In this document: positions 16,580 to 26,826 of the stretch, piece by piece
Layout of the letters: the number at the start of each line of letters is the position of its first letter
Numbering within the stretch: position 1 is the stretch's first letter
DNA from: an uncultured Shewanella sp.
Lineage (GTDB): Bacteria > Pseudomonadota > Gammaproteobacteria > Enterobacterales > Shewanellaceae
Assembly (NCBI RefSeq): GCF_947491715.1
Contig: NZ_CANLKR010000017.1
Location: 1 to 64,000, forward strand
DNA: 64,000 bases
Reading direction: 5' to 3'
Made by a program: the position numbers and the translations under genes
The notes under the pieces: generated by a model
Database searches by the model: none
What the model saw: the letters and a program-made list of their open reading frames with translations, nothing else
What the model was told of the DNA's origin: nothing

Positions 16580-19500
16580 ATGGCAGCACAATCCTCAACA
16601 TTAACCCATCCCACTCCTTCAGCAACTCACTTAGTTGATAAAACAGCCCAGCTGAAAAAACAACTTAACAATGGGATCTTAATGCTTGATGGTGCCATGG
16701 GAACCATGATCCAAGATTATCAGTTTGAAGAATCCGACTTTAGAGGTGAGCGCTTCAAAGACTGGCCCAGTGATGTCAAAGGCAATAATGATTTATTAGT
16801 TCTCACCCAAGCCGATACCATTAAAAAAATCCATAAAGATTATTTACTCGCTGGCGCCGATATCATTGAAACCAACACCTTCAATGCGACTCGGATTGCC
16901 ATGGCCGATTACGACATGCAGGCATTATCAGCAGAGATTAACCTAGAAGGTGCCCGCCTTGCCAAAGCCGCCGCAATAGAAGTCATGGCAGAAACAGGCC
17001 GTGAATGCTATGTCGCTGGTGTACTCGGCCCGACTAACCGTACTTGCTCTATTAGCCCTGATGTGAACGATCCTGGGTTTCGAAATGTCAGTTTTGATGA
17101 ATTAGCCAATGCTTATATTGAGTCCATTAATGCGCTTATCACAGGTGGCGCTGATATCATCATGGTTGAAACCATCTTTGATACCCTCAATGCCAAAGCT
17201 GCGCTGTTTGCCATTGAAACCGTATTTGAAACCTTAGGGGCTCGTTTACCCATTATGATCTCTGGCACCATTACTGATGCCTCAGGCCGGACATTAACAG
17301 GACAAACCACAGAAGCCTTTTACAATTCACTTCGCCACGTTAAGCCACTCTCTATTGGTCTGAACTGTGCGTTAGGCCCCAAAGAACTGCGTCCTTATGT
17401 GGAAGAGCTCTCAAAAATAGCAGAATGTTTTGTTTCAGCTCATCCCAATGCAGGCTTGCCAAATGAATTTGGTGGATATGATGAAACGCCTGAAGAAATG
17501 GCTGAGGTCATTCAAGAATGGGCAGCTGAAGGCTTTTTGAATATTGTCGGGGGCTGCTGTGGCACCACGCCTGCCCATATTAACGTTATTCGAGATGCCG
17601 TCATTAAACATTCGCCACGCTCAATTCCTGATTTACCCATAGCATGCCGTCTGTCAGGATTAGAACCGCTCAATATCGATGAAGACTCCTTATTTTTAAA
17701 TGTCGGTGAACGGACCAATGTCACAGGCTCGGCACGTTTTTTACGCCTTATTAAAGAAGGTGAGTTTGAAACCGCATTAGATGTGGCCCGTGAACAAGTG
17801 GAAAATGGGGCGCAAATTATTGATATCAACATGGATGAAGGCATGCTTGATGGCGTTGAAATGATGCACAAATTTTTAAATCTCGTCGCCTCAGAGCCTG
17901 ACATTTCTCGCGTGCCTATTATGATTGACTCGTCTAAATGGGAAGTCATTGAAGCGGGACTTAAATGCATACAAGGCAAAGGGATCGTCAATTCCATCTC
18001 CCTTAAAGAAGGGGAAGATAAATTTATCGAGCAAGCTAAACTGGTCAAACGCTATGGCGCCGCTGCCATTATTATGGCGTTCGATGAAGCAGGGCAAGCG
18101 GATACCAAAGCCCGCAAAGTGGAAATATGCACCCGTGCTTATCGCGTACTGGTTGATAAAGTCGGCTTTCCTCCCGAAGATATTATTTTTGACCCGAACA
18201 TTTTTGCCATTGCCACTGGGATTGAGGAGCATGATAATTATGCGGTTGATTTCATCGAGGCCACACGTGAAATTAAGCAAACATTACCTCATGCCATGAT
18301 CTCAGGGGGTGTCTCTAACGTCTCTTTTTCATTTCGTGGTAATAATCCTGTACGTGAAGCCATACATGCTGTCTTTTTATACCATGCCATTCAAGCGGGT
18401 ATGGACATGGGCATTGTTAATGCCAGTCAGTTAGCGATTTATGATGACATCGATAATGAATTAAAACAGCTGGTTGAAAATGTAGTACAAAATTTACCTT
18501 GCCCTGTTAGCGACTCATCCAATACCGAACAGTTGTTAGAAGTCGCTGAGAAATTTAGAGGCGATGGCAATCACGTTGCCAAAAAAGAAGATTTAGAATG
18601 GCGTCACTTACCTGTCAATGAGCGCTTGGCTCATGCGCTGGTCAAAGGGATCACAGAATTTATTGATGAAGATACCGAAGAAGCAAGACAGCAAGCCAGC
18701 CGTCCATTGGATGTGATTGAAGGGCCTTTAATGGACGGCATGAACATTGTCGGTGACTTATTCGGCTCAGGAAAAATGTTTTTACCTCAAGTGGTCAAAT
18801 CGGCGCGGGTCATGAAAAAAGCCGTTGCTTATTTAAATCCCTACATTGAACTTGAAAAAGTCGAAGGGCAATCTAACGGTAAAATATTAATGGTGACAGT
18901 AAAAGGCGATGTCCATGATATTGGTAAAAATATTGTCGGTGTTGTCTTAGCTTGTAATGGTTATGAAGTCATTGATTTAGGCGTCATGGTCCCCGTTGAG
19001 AAAATCATTGAAACCGCCAAAACTGAAAATGTCGACATTATCGGCATGTCGGGTTTGATCACCCCCAGCCTCGATGAGATGGTTCACAATGTCAAAAGCT
19101 TTTATAAAGCAGGGCTCACTATTCCTTCCATTATCGGCGGCGCAACCTGTTCGAAAATTCACACAGCAGTCAAAATCGCTCCCCATTCACCCACAGGTGC
19201 CATTTACATTGCCGATGCATCACGTGCGGTCCCTATGGTCTCTAAGCTCATTAGCAATGAAACACGCCAAGCCACCATTGATGAAGCCTATGGCGAATAC
19301 CAAGCAATGCGTGATAAGCGCAATGCTCAAACCAAACGTAAAGTCATCACCACCATTGAAAAAGCACGGGAAAATCGCTGCCAACACAACTGGGAAAACT
19401 ATACCCCCTTTGTACCCAATCAATTAGGCCGTCAAGTGTTTGAAGATTATCCACTGGAAGATTTGGTTGAGCGTATCGACTGGACGCCTTTTTTTAGAAG

Positions 19501-20329
19501 CTGGGAACTCCATGGGCATTTCCCTAAAATTCTTGAAGATAAAGTTGTCGGTATTGAAGCGAAAAAACTCTACGGCGACGCGCAAACCATGCTGAAAAAA
19601 ATCATTGATGAGAAGTGGTTAACCGCCAAGGCAGTGATTGGACTCTTCCCTGCCAATACCGTTAATTTTGATGATATCGAACTGTATACCGATGAGTCAC
19701 GCAGCACACTTGAAATGACCACACATCACTTGCGTATGCAAATTGAACGCGTGGGCAATGACAATTTCTGCCTCGCCGATTTCGTCGCCCCGAAAGAAAG
19801 CGGTGTGGCCGATTACATGGGCGGTTTTGCCGTGACGGCAGGTCATGGGATTGATGAACATGTGGCCCGTTTTGAAGCCGAACATGATGATTATAGCGCG
19901 ATTATGCTTAAATGCCTTGCCGATAGACTCGCCGAAGCCTTTGCAGAGCGCATGCATGAGCGAGTGAGAAAAGAATTTTGGGGCTATGCCGCCGATGAAG
20001 TGCTAAATAATGAAGAGCTCATTCGAGAAAAATATAAAGGTATACGCCCAGCGCCAGGTTATCCCGCTTGCCCAGATCACACCGAAAAAGGCTTATTATG
20101 GGAGCTATTAAAACCCGATGAAGCCATTGGCCTTAATATTACAGAAAGCTATGCCATGTTTCCAACAGCCGCGGTGTCTGGTTGGTATTTTGCCCACCCC
20201 AAATCACGTTATTTTGGTGTCAGTAATATTGGCCGCGATCAAGTTGAAGACTATGCTGAACGTAAAAACATGAGTATTACTGAGGCCGAGCGTTGGCTCA
20301 TGCCAGTCCTTGATTACGATCCTGAATAA
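16580..20329 (+). CDS. metH: Cobalamin-dependent methionine synthase
   Basis: 1249 residues, slightly longer than the E. coli enzyme because of an N-terminal extension. Four modules in order: homocysteine-binding barrel with zinc cysteines at 263 (GLNCALG) and 326-327 (GGCCGTTP); pterin-binding domain ([14 protein letters not shown]); cobalamin-binding domain with DVHDIGKN, whose histidine at about 779 ligates cobalt; and the C-terminal activation domain ([15 protein letters not shown]). It makes methionine from homocysteine and methyltetrahydrofolate. Its need for B12 explains the adjacent B12 cluster. Transcription is probably repressed by MetJ. Confidence 0.98.
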   Translation: MAAQSSTLTHPTPSATHLVDKTAQLKKQLNNGILMLDGAMGTMIQDYQFEESDFRGERFKDWPSDVKGNNDLLVLTQADTIKKIHKDYLLAGADIIETNTFNATRIAMADYDMQALSAEINLEGARLAKAAAIEVMAETGRECYVAGVLGPTNRTCSISPDVNDPGFRNVSFDELANAYIESINALITGGADIIMVETIFDTLNAKAALFAIETVFETLGARLPIMISGTITDASGRTLTGQTTEAFYNSLRHVKPLSIGLNCALGPKELRPYVEELSKIAECFVSAHPNAGLPNEFGGYDETPEEMAEVIQEWAAEGFLNIVGGCCGTTPAHINVIRDAVIKHSPRSIPDLPIACRLSGLEPLNIDEDSLFLNVGERTNVTGSARFLRLIKEGEFETALDVAREQVENGAQIIDINMDEGMLDGVEMMHKFLNLVASEPDISRVPIMIDSSKWEVIEAGLKCIQGKGIVNSISLKEGEDKFIEQAKLVKRYGAAAIIMAFDEAGQADTKARKVEICTRAYRVLVDKVGFPPEDIIFDPNIFAIATGIEEHDNYAVDFIEATREIKQTLPHAMISGGVSNVSFSFRGNNPVREAIHAVFLYHAIQAGMDMGIVNASQLAIYDDIDNELKQLVENVVQNLPCPVSDSSNTEQLLEVAEKFRGDGNHVAKKEDLEWRHLPVNERLAHALVKGITEFIDEDTEEARQQASRPLDVIEGPLMDGMNIVGDLFGSGKMFLPQVVKSARVMKKAVAYLNPYIELEKVEGQSNGKILMVTVKGDVHDIGKNIVGVVLACNGYEVIDLGVMVPVEKIIETAKTENVDIIGMSGLITPSLDEMVHNVKSFYKAGLTIPSIIGGATCSKIHTAVKIAPHSPTGAIYIADASRAVPMVSKLISNETRQATIDEAYGEYQAMRDKRNAQTKRKVITTIEKARENRCQHNWENYTPFVPNQLGRQVFEDYPLEDLVERIDWTPFFRSWELHGHFPKILEDKVVGIEAKKLYGDAQTMLKKIIDEKWLTAKAVIGLFPANTVNFDDIELYTDESRSTLEMTTHHLRMQIERVGNDNFCLADFVAPKESGVADYMGGFAVTAGHGIDEHVARFEAEHDDYSAIMLKCLADRLAEAFAERMHERVRKEFWGYAADEVLNNEELIREKYKGIRPAPGYPACPDHTEKGLLWELLKPDEAIGLNITESYAMFPTAAVSGWYFAHPKSRYFGVSNIGRDQVEDYAERKNMSITEAERWLMPVLDYDPE

Positions 20330-20412
20330 AGAAAACGGGTGATTTAGAGCAATACCCAAGCTGAAAAGCATTGCCTGAATAACAGCCTTTAAACACTTTG
20401 AAATAAAGTTTT

Positions 20413-20451
20413 TTGCAATATTCGAGATAAACATTCACTCGAATATTGCAA
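20413..20451. terminator. metH terminator-like hairpin
   Basis: A perfect 14-bp stem (TTGCAATATTCGAG with its complement) and an 11-base loop, with Ts on both sides. It lies between metH and the convergent effector gene, so it could serve both strands. Confidence 0.6.
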
Positions 20452-20540
20452 TTTAAGTCCATACCTTTCAAACATACTATTTTAAATACACAACCTTAAA
20501 TACAAGACGTTAAATATACTTGGCAGCTTCGATAGAATCT

Positions 20541-21971
20541 CTATAGCAGACCTTCTGCCAACATCACTAACCTCAACGGGCTTGGCATATTATCGGGTCT
20601 TCCTTGATCAAGGCTCGCATTTCTTAAGGCCTTATATTCAGTGCGTTCTTGCTCTGAAGCATTGAAATAATCTTGATTATCCTCAAGACGTCCTGATCTG
20701 ATATCCGCTAAAAAACTGGACAATGAACGATTATTTCCCATTTTGTTAAGCATAATATTATCCGCTTCGGTTCTTTCACCTTTAACGATATGCTCACATG
20801 GGTGTGATCCTAATTGCGTCTTTAAGGCTAACCGAGCTTGCTCACCTTCCTTAAGCCCTGAAAATGTTTCCGCAATATTAGGATCGGTCAAAGTAGTATT
20901 TTCTCCCGCCCCTAAATAGGTTAATAAAATATCCAAATTTCGACGATCGTTCATATCAAAATAGTGATAACCTGAATCTGTGACGACTTCAATACGTGGC
21001 AAACTGACAATATCCGACCGGCGACGATCGATAAAATCCAAGGGCTGGTCAATTCCTTCATCCACCATCTCGTCAGCTCCTAATTCAATACCTTTATCAA
21101 TAATGACATCAGCAGTCATATCATGAACAGCACTGCCAACCCCGTTCAAAAGAGGATCAATTGCCAGATCAATAGCGTGCGCTTTACCTAGCCCTGTTAG
21201 CACCGTTGAAGCCGTTGCTTTAATCGCTAATTTCTCGGCAGTGTATTCATGATCAGCCGCTAAATTACTGGCAATATAACTGCCCAACTTATTGTCAACT
21301 TGATGATGTTTTAGTGCATTTGCAACACTTTGAAGTTGACCTTGCTTATTTCCATGAGACACCATGCCTCCCATCTGCACACCCGTTTTGATAATAGGTA
21401 AAACACTAGATGCAGCTCCTCCAGCTGACAGCGCTTTATCGGCGACATAAGCTCCACCTGAATCGGCCATAGTCAATGCACTATCGTCAGCCGACAAAGC
21501 CAAAGCCGATGCTTGTCCCTCTAACATGGCAATAAAACGAGGATCCTCACCAATTTTAACAAACAATGCTTGCATCTCTCTCGCTTGTTGTGGATCTTTT
21601 TGCAAACCGACCAAATTGGTTTTGACAAATAAAATATCACTAGGGGTCAATCTATGACCGCTGATTTGCTTGCCGTTTAACTGTTGTGTAGCTGCATCGC
21701 CAATTTCAGGAAAATCAGCTCGAACAAAACGAGCAAACATACTGTGTGCCGCCCCATTTTGAATTTGATAACGATCCTCGCTTTGACCATGGCTTCCCAA
21801 TGCAGACACAATCTTATCGGCGATAACAGAGCCCGATCGAGTTCGAAATTTAGAGGCTATTTCAGGCTCTCCATGATTAATAATCACGCGATCATTTGAT
21901 ACATCTGCAAGCTTAAAAAACGACTCAGATTGAGCGGGAGAATGAATGTTTGTCGCACTAATATTTGGCAT
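20541..21971 (-). CDS. Probable type III secretion effector or substrate
   Basis: 476 residues with no Sec signal and a Ser/Asn-rich N-terminus, as in type III substrates. The N-terminal ~130 residues include SGHRLTPSDILFVKTNLVG. The middle (about 165-310) is rich in Ala, Gly and Ser with weakly hydrophobic stretches. The C-terminal part is charged and includes ASEQERTEYKALRN. A catalytic motif is not recognised. The case rests mainly on the gene 76 bp upstream, which looks like a CesT-family chaperone; such genes usually sit beside their substrate. The ribosome site is strong (AAGGAGGCTACA-ATG). No secretion-apparatus genes are in the window. Confidence 0.5.
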   Translation of the reverse strand: MPNISATNIHSPAQSESFFKLADVSNDRVIINHGEPEIASKFRTRSGSVIADKIVSALGSHGQSEDRYQIQNGAAHSMFARFVRADFPEIGDAATQQLNGKQISGHRLTPSDILFVKTNLVGLQKDPQQAREMQALFVKIGEDPRFIAMLEGQASALALSADDSALTMADSGGAYVADKALSAGGAASSVLPIIKTGVQMGGMVSHGNKQGQLQSVANALKHHQVDNKLGSYIASNLAADHEYTAEKLAIKATASTVLTGLGKAHAIDLAIDPLLNGVGSAVHDMTADVIIDKGIELGADEMVDEGIDQPLDFIDRRRSDIVSLPRIEVVTDSGYHYFDMNDRRNLDILLTYLGAGENTTLTDPNIAETFSGLKEGEQARLALKTQLGSHPCEHIVKGERTEADNIMLNKMGNNRSLSSFLADIRSGRLEDNQDYFNASEQERTEYKALRNASLDQGRPDNMPSPLRLVMLAEGLL

Positions 21972-22047
21972 TGTAGCCTCCTTATAACAAATAGAAAGAA
22001 ATAAAAAAACTTAATCGAATAAGTTTTAACGTAAAAAATATTCTGTA

Positions 22048-22527
22048 TTACACAGGTAAAAAGAAAGGGTTACTGCTTTTATTCCCAGAACTGCTGCCTC
22101 GACTAGCCTCAACAAACAAATCTTTTTGACTTACAAGATTAACTATTTTTTCTTGCCATGTAATAACGGCCTGAGTTAATGAATTCAATATATTTTCAAA
22201 CATCCCTTCATTCATCACTTCATCATTTATCGTTTTAAATAGGACCAATTTATATGTTTCGGGGTTAACACCAAAATGAAACTGATTGGTTTCCTGCCCA
22301 AAATAGGTTGCCGTCAGTAATCTTTTATATAAATCCAATTGATCATATTTAGATATATCAGTAACTTCTGAGAAAAATGTAATTAAGGTTTTATCATCGT
22401 TAATTTGAATGTGTATTTTACAGGTTTCATTCGTATGCAAACGTAAATAACCTTCCTGTTCAAAAGAAGAGGGGTCTAATTTAAAGTCCTTAATAAATTG
22501 ATTTATAATATTCATCGAATTAATCAT
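22048..22527 (-). CDS. CesT/Tir-family type III secretion chaperone
   Basis: About 159 residues from ATG at 22527 (AGG eight bases upstream; the upstream GTG reading overlaps that site). The sequence follows the CesT pattern: an amphipathic first helix (INQFIKDFKL), two strand pairs with EQEGYLRLH and KIHIQIN, a helix DLYKRLLTATYFG, the strand HFGVNPETYKLVLFKTI, and a final helix ENILNSLTQAVITWQEKIV. These small chaperones bind type III effectors before export. The last 25 residues are Ser-rich and unusual for the family. It is transcribed before the probable effector. Confidence 0.6.
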   Translation of the reverse strand: MINSMNIINQFIKDFKLDPSSFEQEGYLRLHTNETCKIHIQINDDKTLITFFSEVTDISKYDQLDLYKRLLTATYFGQETNQFHFGVNPETYKLVLFKTINDEVMNEGMFENILNSLTQAVITWQEKIVNLVSQKDLFVEASRGSSSGNKSSNPFFLPV

Positions 22528-22875
22528 AAATAACACCTATGTTTTTTGTATCCATGAAAGTTATCACAATAAAAAATTATACGACTATCAAAAAAGTAAA
22601 CATTTACAACTAAATTAAAACCACCGAATTTAATGTATGTTTACAAAAAGGATTAAATGAAAAACAAATAAAATACATAAAGAATAAAAAACCAATATGA
22701 TTAATATCAAAAACATTGCAGTAACGACATTAAAATAAAAATCCCAGCCATTGACTCCTAGTGTATCAATATATAAAAGAATGTTTCTGTTACTTAGAAT
22801 AATTAAAATTTATTCATATCATAAATCAGAGTGTAAATTTCCCCTTCAGAACTTCCTCCCCCTCCAATAGCAAAC
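22528..22875. other. Intergenic, probable chaperone promoter region
   Basis: 348 AT-rich bases between the Omp85-like gene and the chaperone, both on the minus strand. No ORF is supported. The long A/T runs would suit H-NS-like silencing, but this is speculative. Confidence 0.4.
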
Positions 22876-24210
22876 CTAAAATGGATGATTAATCATCACC
22901 CATGCATTTGTCGCCTCATTGGAATGAGCAATATCAGCCCTAACCACAATGCCAGCCGTTAATGCCCGCAATGAAAAGCCATAATCCACTTTTACATTCG
23001 ACAGTAAATCCGTCGCCGAATAATGTTCCGCCACTCTACCCGCTTCCACAAAGCCCACCAATTGAAACCAATCTAAATGTAAGAAACGCAGCCAATTAAT
23101 ATCTTCAACAGGATTATATTTAAGGGTATAGCGATACTCTGCAGTGCCATAAATGGCCGATTGACTACTAAACCGATTTTGATCGTATCCTCTTAAACGG
23201 TAAAATCCCCCTAATGTCGCCCCCTCATTATAAGGTGCATTATCAATAATTTTTCGCCCGCCTTGGCCATCATATTCTAACGCCCATGACGGTGAATACC
23301 CAGTCCAAAAATTCAATGCGACAATTCGCTGACTGGCATATTCAGACTCGCCAAAAGAAAAATATTGGCTCATTTCAGCATCTAAAAATGTCCACTGATA
23401 ATCCGAATCAAGCCAACTAATATCTTGTGAATAAGCAATATACTGACGATTACCTTGGCTGGGATTCACGGGGAAGTCAGTATTATCATATAGCAAGCCC
23501 AATTCAAGCGCCCGAATACTCCCATCAATTGGGTTACTGTCAAAGTCAAAACTCTGATAACGATTAAATTGCCGCAGCACCGCAATAGTGACTCCTGTCG
23601 ACAGCGGATCCCATTTGCCTCCTCCAGTGGGCGATGAGACTAACAGACCATTTTTCAATCGATATGACATCAATGGGTTTTGCTTCGCTCTGCCAAGTGG
23701 TAACACATATTCTAACTTCACATCAAACCAATTAGATGCGCCATCGGCTTCTAAATATTGATCATTTGATGAGGCATTACTGCCTGGTAAAGGCGTACCC
23801 GCAGGCGTAAAGTCTAAACTTCCTCCAGTATATGCTCTTTGGTCAGGATAATAGCCAAAAAAACCGTACGCACTTAAATAAAAGCGCTCCGTTGCTGTAA
23901 TACGATAATTCCAAACCCCTCCACCTGCACCTTGGCTTTCCTCACCCGCAAATGCCGTCGCGCCCATCGTCATTTGTTCTTGGAAAGCGCCTTTAAGCAT
24001 GCCCCCTACCCCAAAATTTACCCCTAATGAGTCAGTACTGAACACATAAGGTAAAATCAACGTTTGGAATTTTTTACTTGAAGAATGCGATAAATCAATA
24101 CGTGTTTTAACACTGGCCCCAGGTGCGGCTATACCCTTTGGTATTAACCACATCATTAATAATGAAACACTCAAAATCATGAGATAACATCGAACAAAGA
24201 GTACGCGCAT
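22876..24210 (-). CDS. Omp85/BamA-type outer membrane barrel protein
   Basis: About 444 residues with a signal peptide (residues 1-29 from ATG at 24210, cut after GIAA). The first ~70 residues include LPYVFSTDSLGVNFGVGGM; the rest alternates beta strands. The closing strands GFVEAGRVAE, VDYGFSLRALTAGIVVRADIA and the final aromatic NHPF are typical of surface-antigen/D15 barrels. No POTRA domains precede the barrel, so it is a barrel-only member as seen in some lipase- or hemolysin-linked exporters. The exact start is uncertain (ATG at 24219 also fits). Confidence 0.7.
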   Translation of the reverse strand: MRVLFVRCYLMILSVSLLMMWLIPKGIAAPGASVKTRIDLSHSSSKKFQTLILPYVFSTDSLGVNFGVGGMLKGAFQEQMTMGATAFAGEESQGAGGGVWNYRITATERFYLSAYGFFGYYPDQRAYTGGSLDFTPAGTPLPGSNASSNDQYLEADGASNWFDVKLEYVLPLGRAKQNPLMSYRLKNGLLVSSPTGGGKWDPLSTGVTIAVLRQFNRYQSFDFDSNPIDGSIRALELGLLYDNTDFPVNPSQGNRQYIAYSQDISWLDSDYQWTFLDAEMSQYFSFGESEYASQRIVALNFWTGYSPSWALEYDGQGGRKIIDNAPYNEGATLGGFYRLRGYDQNRFSSQSAIYGTAEYRYTLKYNPVEDINWLRFLHLDWFQLVGFVEAGRVAEHYSATDLLSNVKVDYGFSLRALTAGIVVRADIAHSNEATNAWVMINHPF

Positions 24211-24374
24211 AAGCACCATCAAGTCAGCCAACAATAAATTGAGTCACTTGATACTGCAATGCCTTATTGAACTCAGGTCATCAGCGACGGCTAAAAAAAG
24301 CAAGAGTATTCATCGGTATTCAAAATACATTGCTATACCCAAGATAGACCCTCTGGCTCACTCTCGCAAAGATG

Positions 24375-24572
24375 TCACTCTTCTTTTCCAAGTAAACCTG
24401 ACACTTGATAAAGTAAATATCCCACCACAAAAGCCACCAATGGACACGCTTGATAAATTAAGGCTTCTAAGGGTCGATGATATGAGCCTTGAACAGGAGA
24501 AAAATAGAATAGTAATAGCGCAACAGTGATAGCGATAGTAGAAGATAATGTGATTTTAAAAAACGTACTCAT
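24375..24572 (-). CDS. Small two-helix membrane protein
   Basis: 65 residues with two hydrophobic segments (about 8-25 and 39-59) joined by a short periplasmic or cytoplasmic loop containing YHRPLEAL. It is in the same direction as the Omp85-like gene, about 165 bp upstream of it. I do not recognise it. The overlapping plus-strand frame has no protein-like character. Confidence 0.45.
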   Translation of the reverse strand: MSTFFKITLSSTIAITVALLLFYFSPVQGSYHRPLEALIYQACPLVAFVVGYLLYQVSGLLGKEE

Positions 24573-25288
24573 GAATAATTCCTTTTATTCGATTCACACT
24601 AGGACTTAATCTCATGCCTAACAGGCATTGAGCACAGCTTGTGCTCTATCTTATTATCATATCAAAAATGAAATAACTTTTACCAGAAAAACTGCCGCAG
24701 CCCCTCACAATCTCATGATTTGATTGTGTTATTGACTAAAAAAAGTACTTACAAGCTTGTGAAGTCACTCAAATTAGCATTTTTCATAGTAGAATAGTTT
24801 TTCATTTGAAAGACATAAATAACATTATAAATCAAAATCATCAATAAATAACCTTCATCCTTATAACGTTAAAACGGAATATAAGTAAACATTTGTTACA
24901 AAAAAGATGAATACCTTAAATAAGGCTGAATAATAAATAGACAATCTATGAGTAAATGAAAATATTTATGTGAATTAATGTTTATTAATTATTAAAATTG
25001 ACTGATTTAATTTGGAACATACATCTATCGAAGATGAACACTTGAAAATAATCTTTCATTCATTATATGGTGTATTAAATTAATGTAAGCGAAATAAATA
25101 TTATTAAAGAACATGACTTAGATATAAATAAAAATAATAAACACCTAAATAAAGTGATACTAAAAATCAGAAAACCGAAAACCGTATAATATAAAACATA
25201 ATAACCATGGAATAAAAATCAACAATAGGGAACACCTAAAAAATAATTACAATATTGATAAGCACACAAATTATAAAGAGGTTAGTTC
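24573..25288. other. 716-bp AT-rich intergenic region
   Basis: A divergent region between the small membrane gene (minus) and the exported 409-residue protein (plus). It has two adjacent small hairpins at 24614-24628 (ATGCCT/AGGCAT) and 24630-24646 (GAGCACA/TGTGCTC) in the 5' leader of the minus gene. The rest is very A/T-rich with no credible ORF. Confidence 0.5.
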
Positions 25289-26518
25289 ATGACAAATAAA
25301 AAAATACTCTTATTTATACTGACATTTTTACTCTCTAATACAGCTTATTCTATGGTGCTAGGTGCTGATTCGGCTACTTATGATGGGAAAGGGGGGATCA
25401 ATGTCACCTTAACACTAACAGGTGACAATGATGGAAAAGTCTGTATTGGGATCCCTTTTATTAAAATTATCCATAAATACATCTCTTGGGAAAATGATTA
25501 TAGCCAAACAGATTGGACTGATGAAAATCAAGACAATACCATTGCTGGTTTCCCTGAAACTGGAGAAGAAGTCACTTGGAGTAAGAGTGAATACAATGAT
25601 GATAATATGAAGTCATTATGTAAAAGTAAATCTGGCTCAGGTTCGATCAAAGAAGGAAGTGTTGAGGTCTTTAAATGGGATCAGCTGAGCACATGGCGAA
25701 CCAATGCCCAAAATGCAGGGTTTGGTACGCAATATGCTGGTGTTATGCAAGTTAACATTCCCGCAGGCAGTAGCCTACTCAAGGGAAAAACCTTAGATAT
25801 TACCGAGGATGTATTAGATTTAGAAGTCGATCTATATGCCACCATGATCAGGCGTAATAACGGTAATTATAAACAAACCAGTAAGGTCGCCGTCCCTATT
25901 ACAATCTCAGGTGTCGATGATGTTGCTGTTATCCCCGATGGATGGAACTTTCCCGGTGTTATTGACGCCCCAGCTGTGTATGATATTTCAGACAATAATC
26001 GTATTGCCTGTTTATCCATTCAAGGCTCAGGGACTTGCCTTAAAGCCACCTCTTCAGATACAGAAAATGTCTTTCCCACCTCCATTACACGCACCGATGA
26101 GTATTTTGAAAACCTAACTATGCTCCGCTGTGGTACTGCAACAGGCTATGAAGCTGAGCAAGGCTATACTGCTTTATTCTCAGTGACTGGCAGTGATGGT
26201 TATAGTGACAACAGTTGGTGCTCTCAATTAAATAATCTTATCCGTAACTGGAAAAATGTAATGAGCGCATTAGGTCAAGCGTGGCTAATTAGTGAAAACC
26301 CTTATACCGGGCAGCTCGAATGTTTATCCCAAGGATCTGGGGCCTGTTTAAATAAAGCCATCCCAGAGGACGTCTCGACCATAAAATCAACCTTAGAAAC
26401 CAATGAATCCAAAATGAATGTCAATGTAAAAATTATCGATACTAATACGCTATGCCACTATAAAGATGGGCAATATAAAACATGTCCCGCGGATTTGATA
26501 AATGTTTTTGATCAATAA
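25289..26518 (+). CDS. Exported protein of unknown function
   Basis: 409 residues. The signal peptide (about 1-21, cut after TAYS) is followed by a beta-rich domain; the ribosome site AGAGGTTAGTTC-ATG decides the start. Two similar cysteine segments, IACLSIQGSGTCLKA near 240 and LECLSQGSGACLNKA near 350, look like a short internal duplication that could form disulfide loops. The family is not recognised. The next gene on the same strand is also a large exported protein; the 308-bp gap argues for separate transcripts. Confidence 0.55.
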   Translation: MTNKKILLFILTFLLSNTAYSMVLGADSATYDGKGGINVTLTLTGDNDGKVCIGIPFIKIIHKYISWENDYSQTDWTDENQDNTIAGFPETGEEVTWSKSEYNDDNMKSLCKSKSGSGSIKEGSVEVFKWDQLSTWRTNAQNAGFGTQYAGVMQVNIPAGSSLLKGKTLDITEDVLDLEVDLYATMIRRNNGNYKQTSKVAVPITISGVDDVAVIPDGWNFPGVIDAPAVYDISDNNRIACLSIQGSGTCLKATSSDTENVFPTSITRTDEYFENLTMLRCGTATGYEAEQGYTALFSVTGSDGYSDNSWCSQLNNLIRNWKNVMSALGQAWLISENPYTGQLECLSQGSGACLNKAIPEDVSTIKSTLETNESKMNVNVKIIDTNTLCHYKDGQYKTCPADLINVFDQ

Positions 26519-26826
26519 AAAACCAGCGAAACCGCAGTCAAAAGTCGAGTCGCAAGTACTACTGGCATCTAAAATGATGGCATACCGTAAATACTCGCCC
26601 CCCCTCACACATACAAAAGTTGCGGTTTATGATTAAATACTCGATCTATTTTTCTCTTAAGTTTCAGTCTGAAATATAGAAATTAATATGTAAGGTGCTA
26701 TATAATATTAGAGTCAATATTATTATTTTGAATAAAAGCTCTTATTTTCCACAAAGGCATATTTGTCACATCACTGTCATCTATTAAAAATATAATTACA
26801 CCAACAAAAAATAAAACTTTGATGTA
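26519..26826. other. Intergenic region before the 806-residue exported protein
   Basis: About 308 bp, AT-rich, between two plus-strand exported-protein genes. No terminator or ORF stands out. Confidence 0.4.

Noticed and set aside
17512..18280. Long minus-strand ORFs inside metH
   Set aside because: They are antisense shadows of a highly conserved gene with no protein-family character.
24239..24529. Plus-strand ORF of 96 codons
   Set aside because: It overlaps the more plausible two-helix membrane protein on the minus strand, lacks a ribosome site, and has biased, non-protein-like composition.
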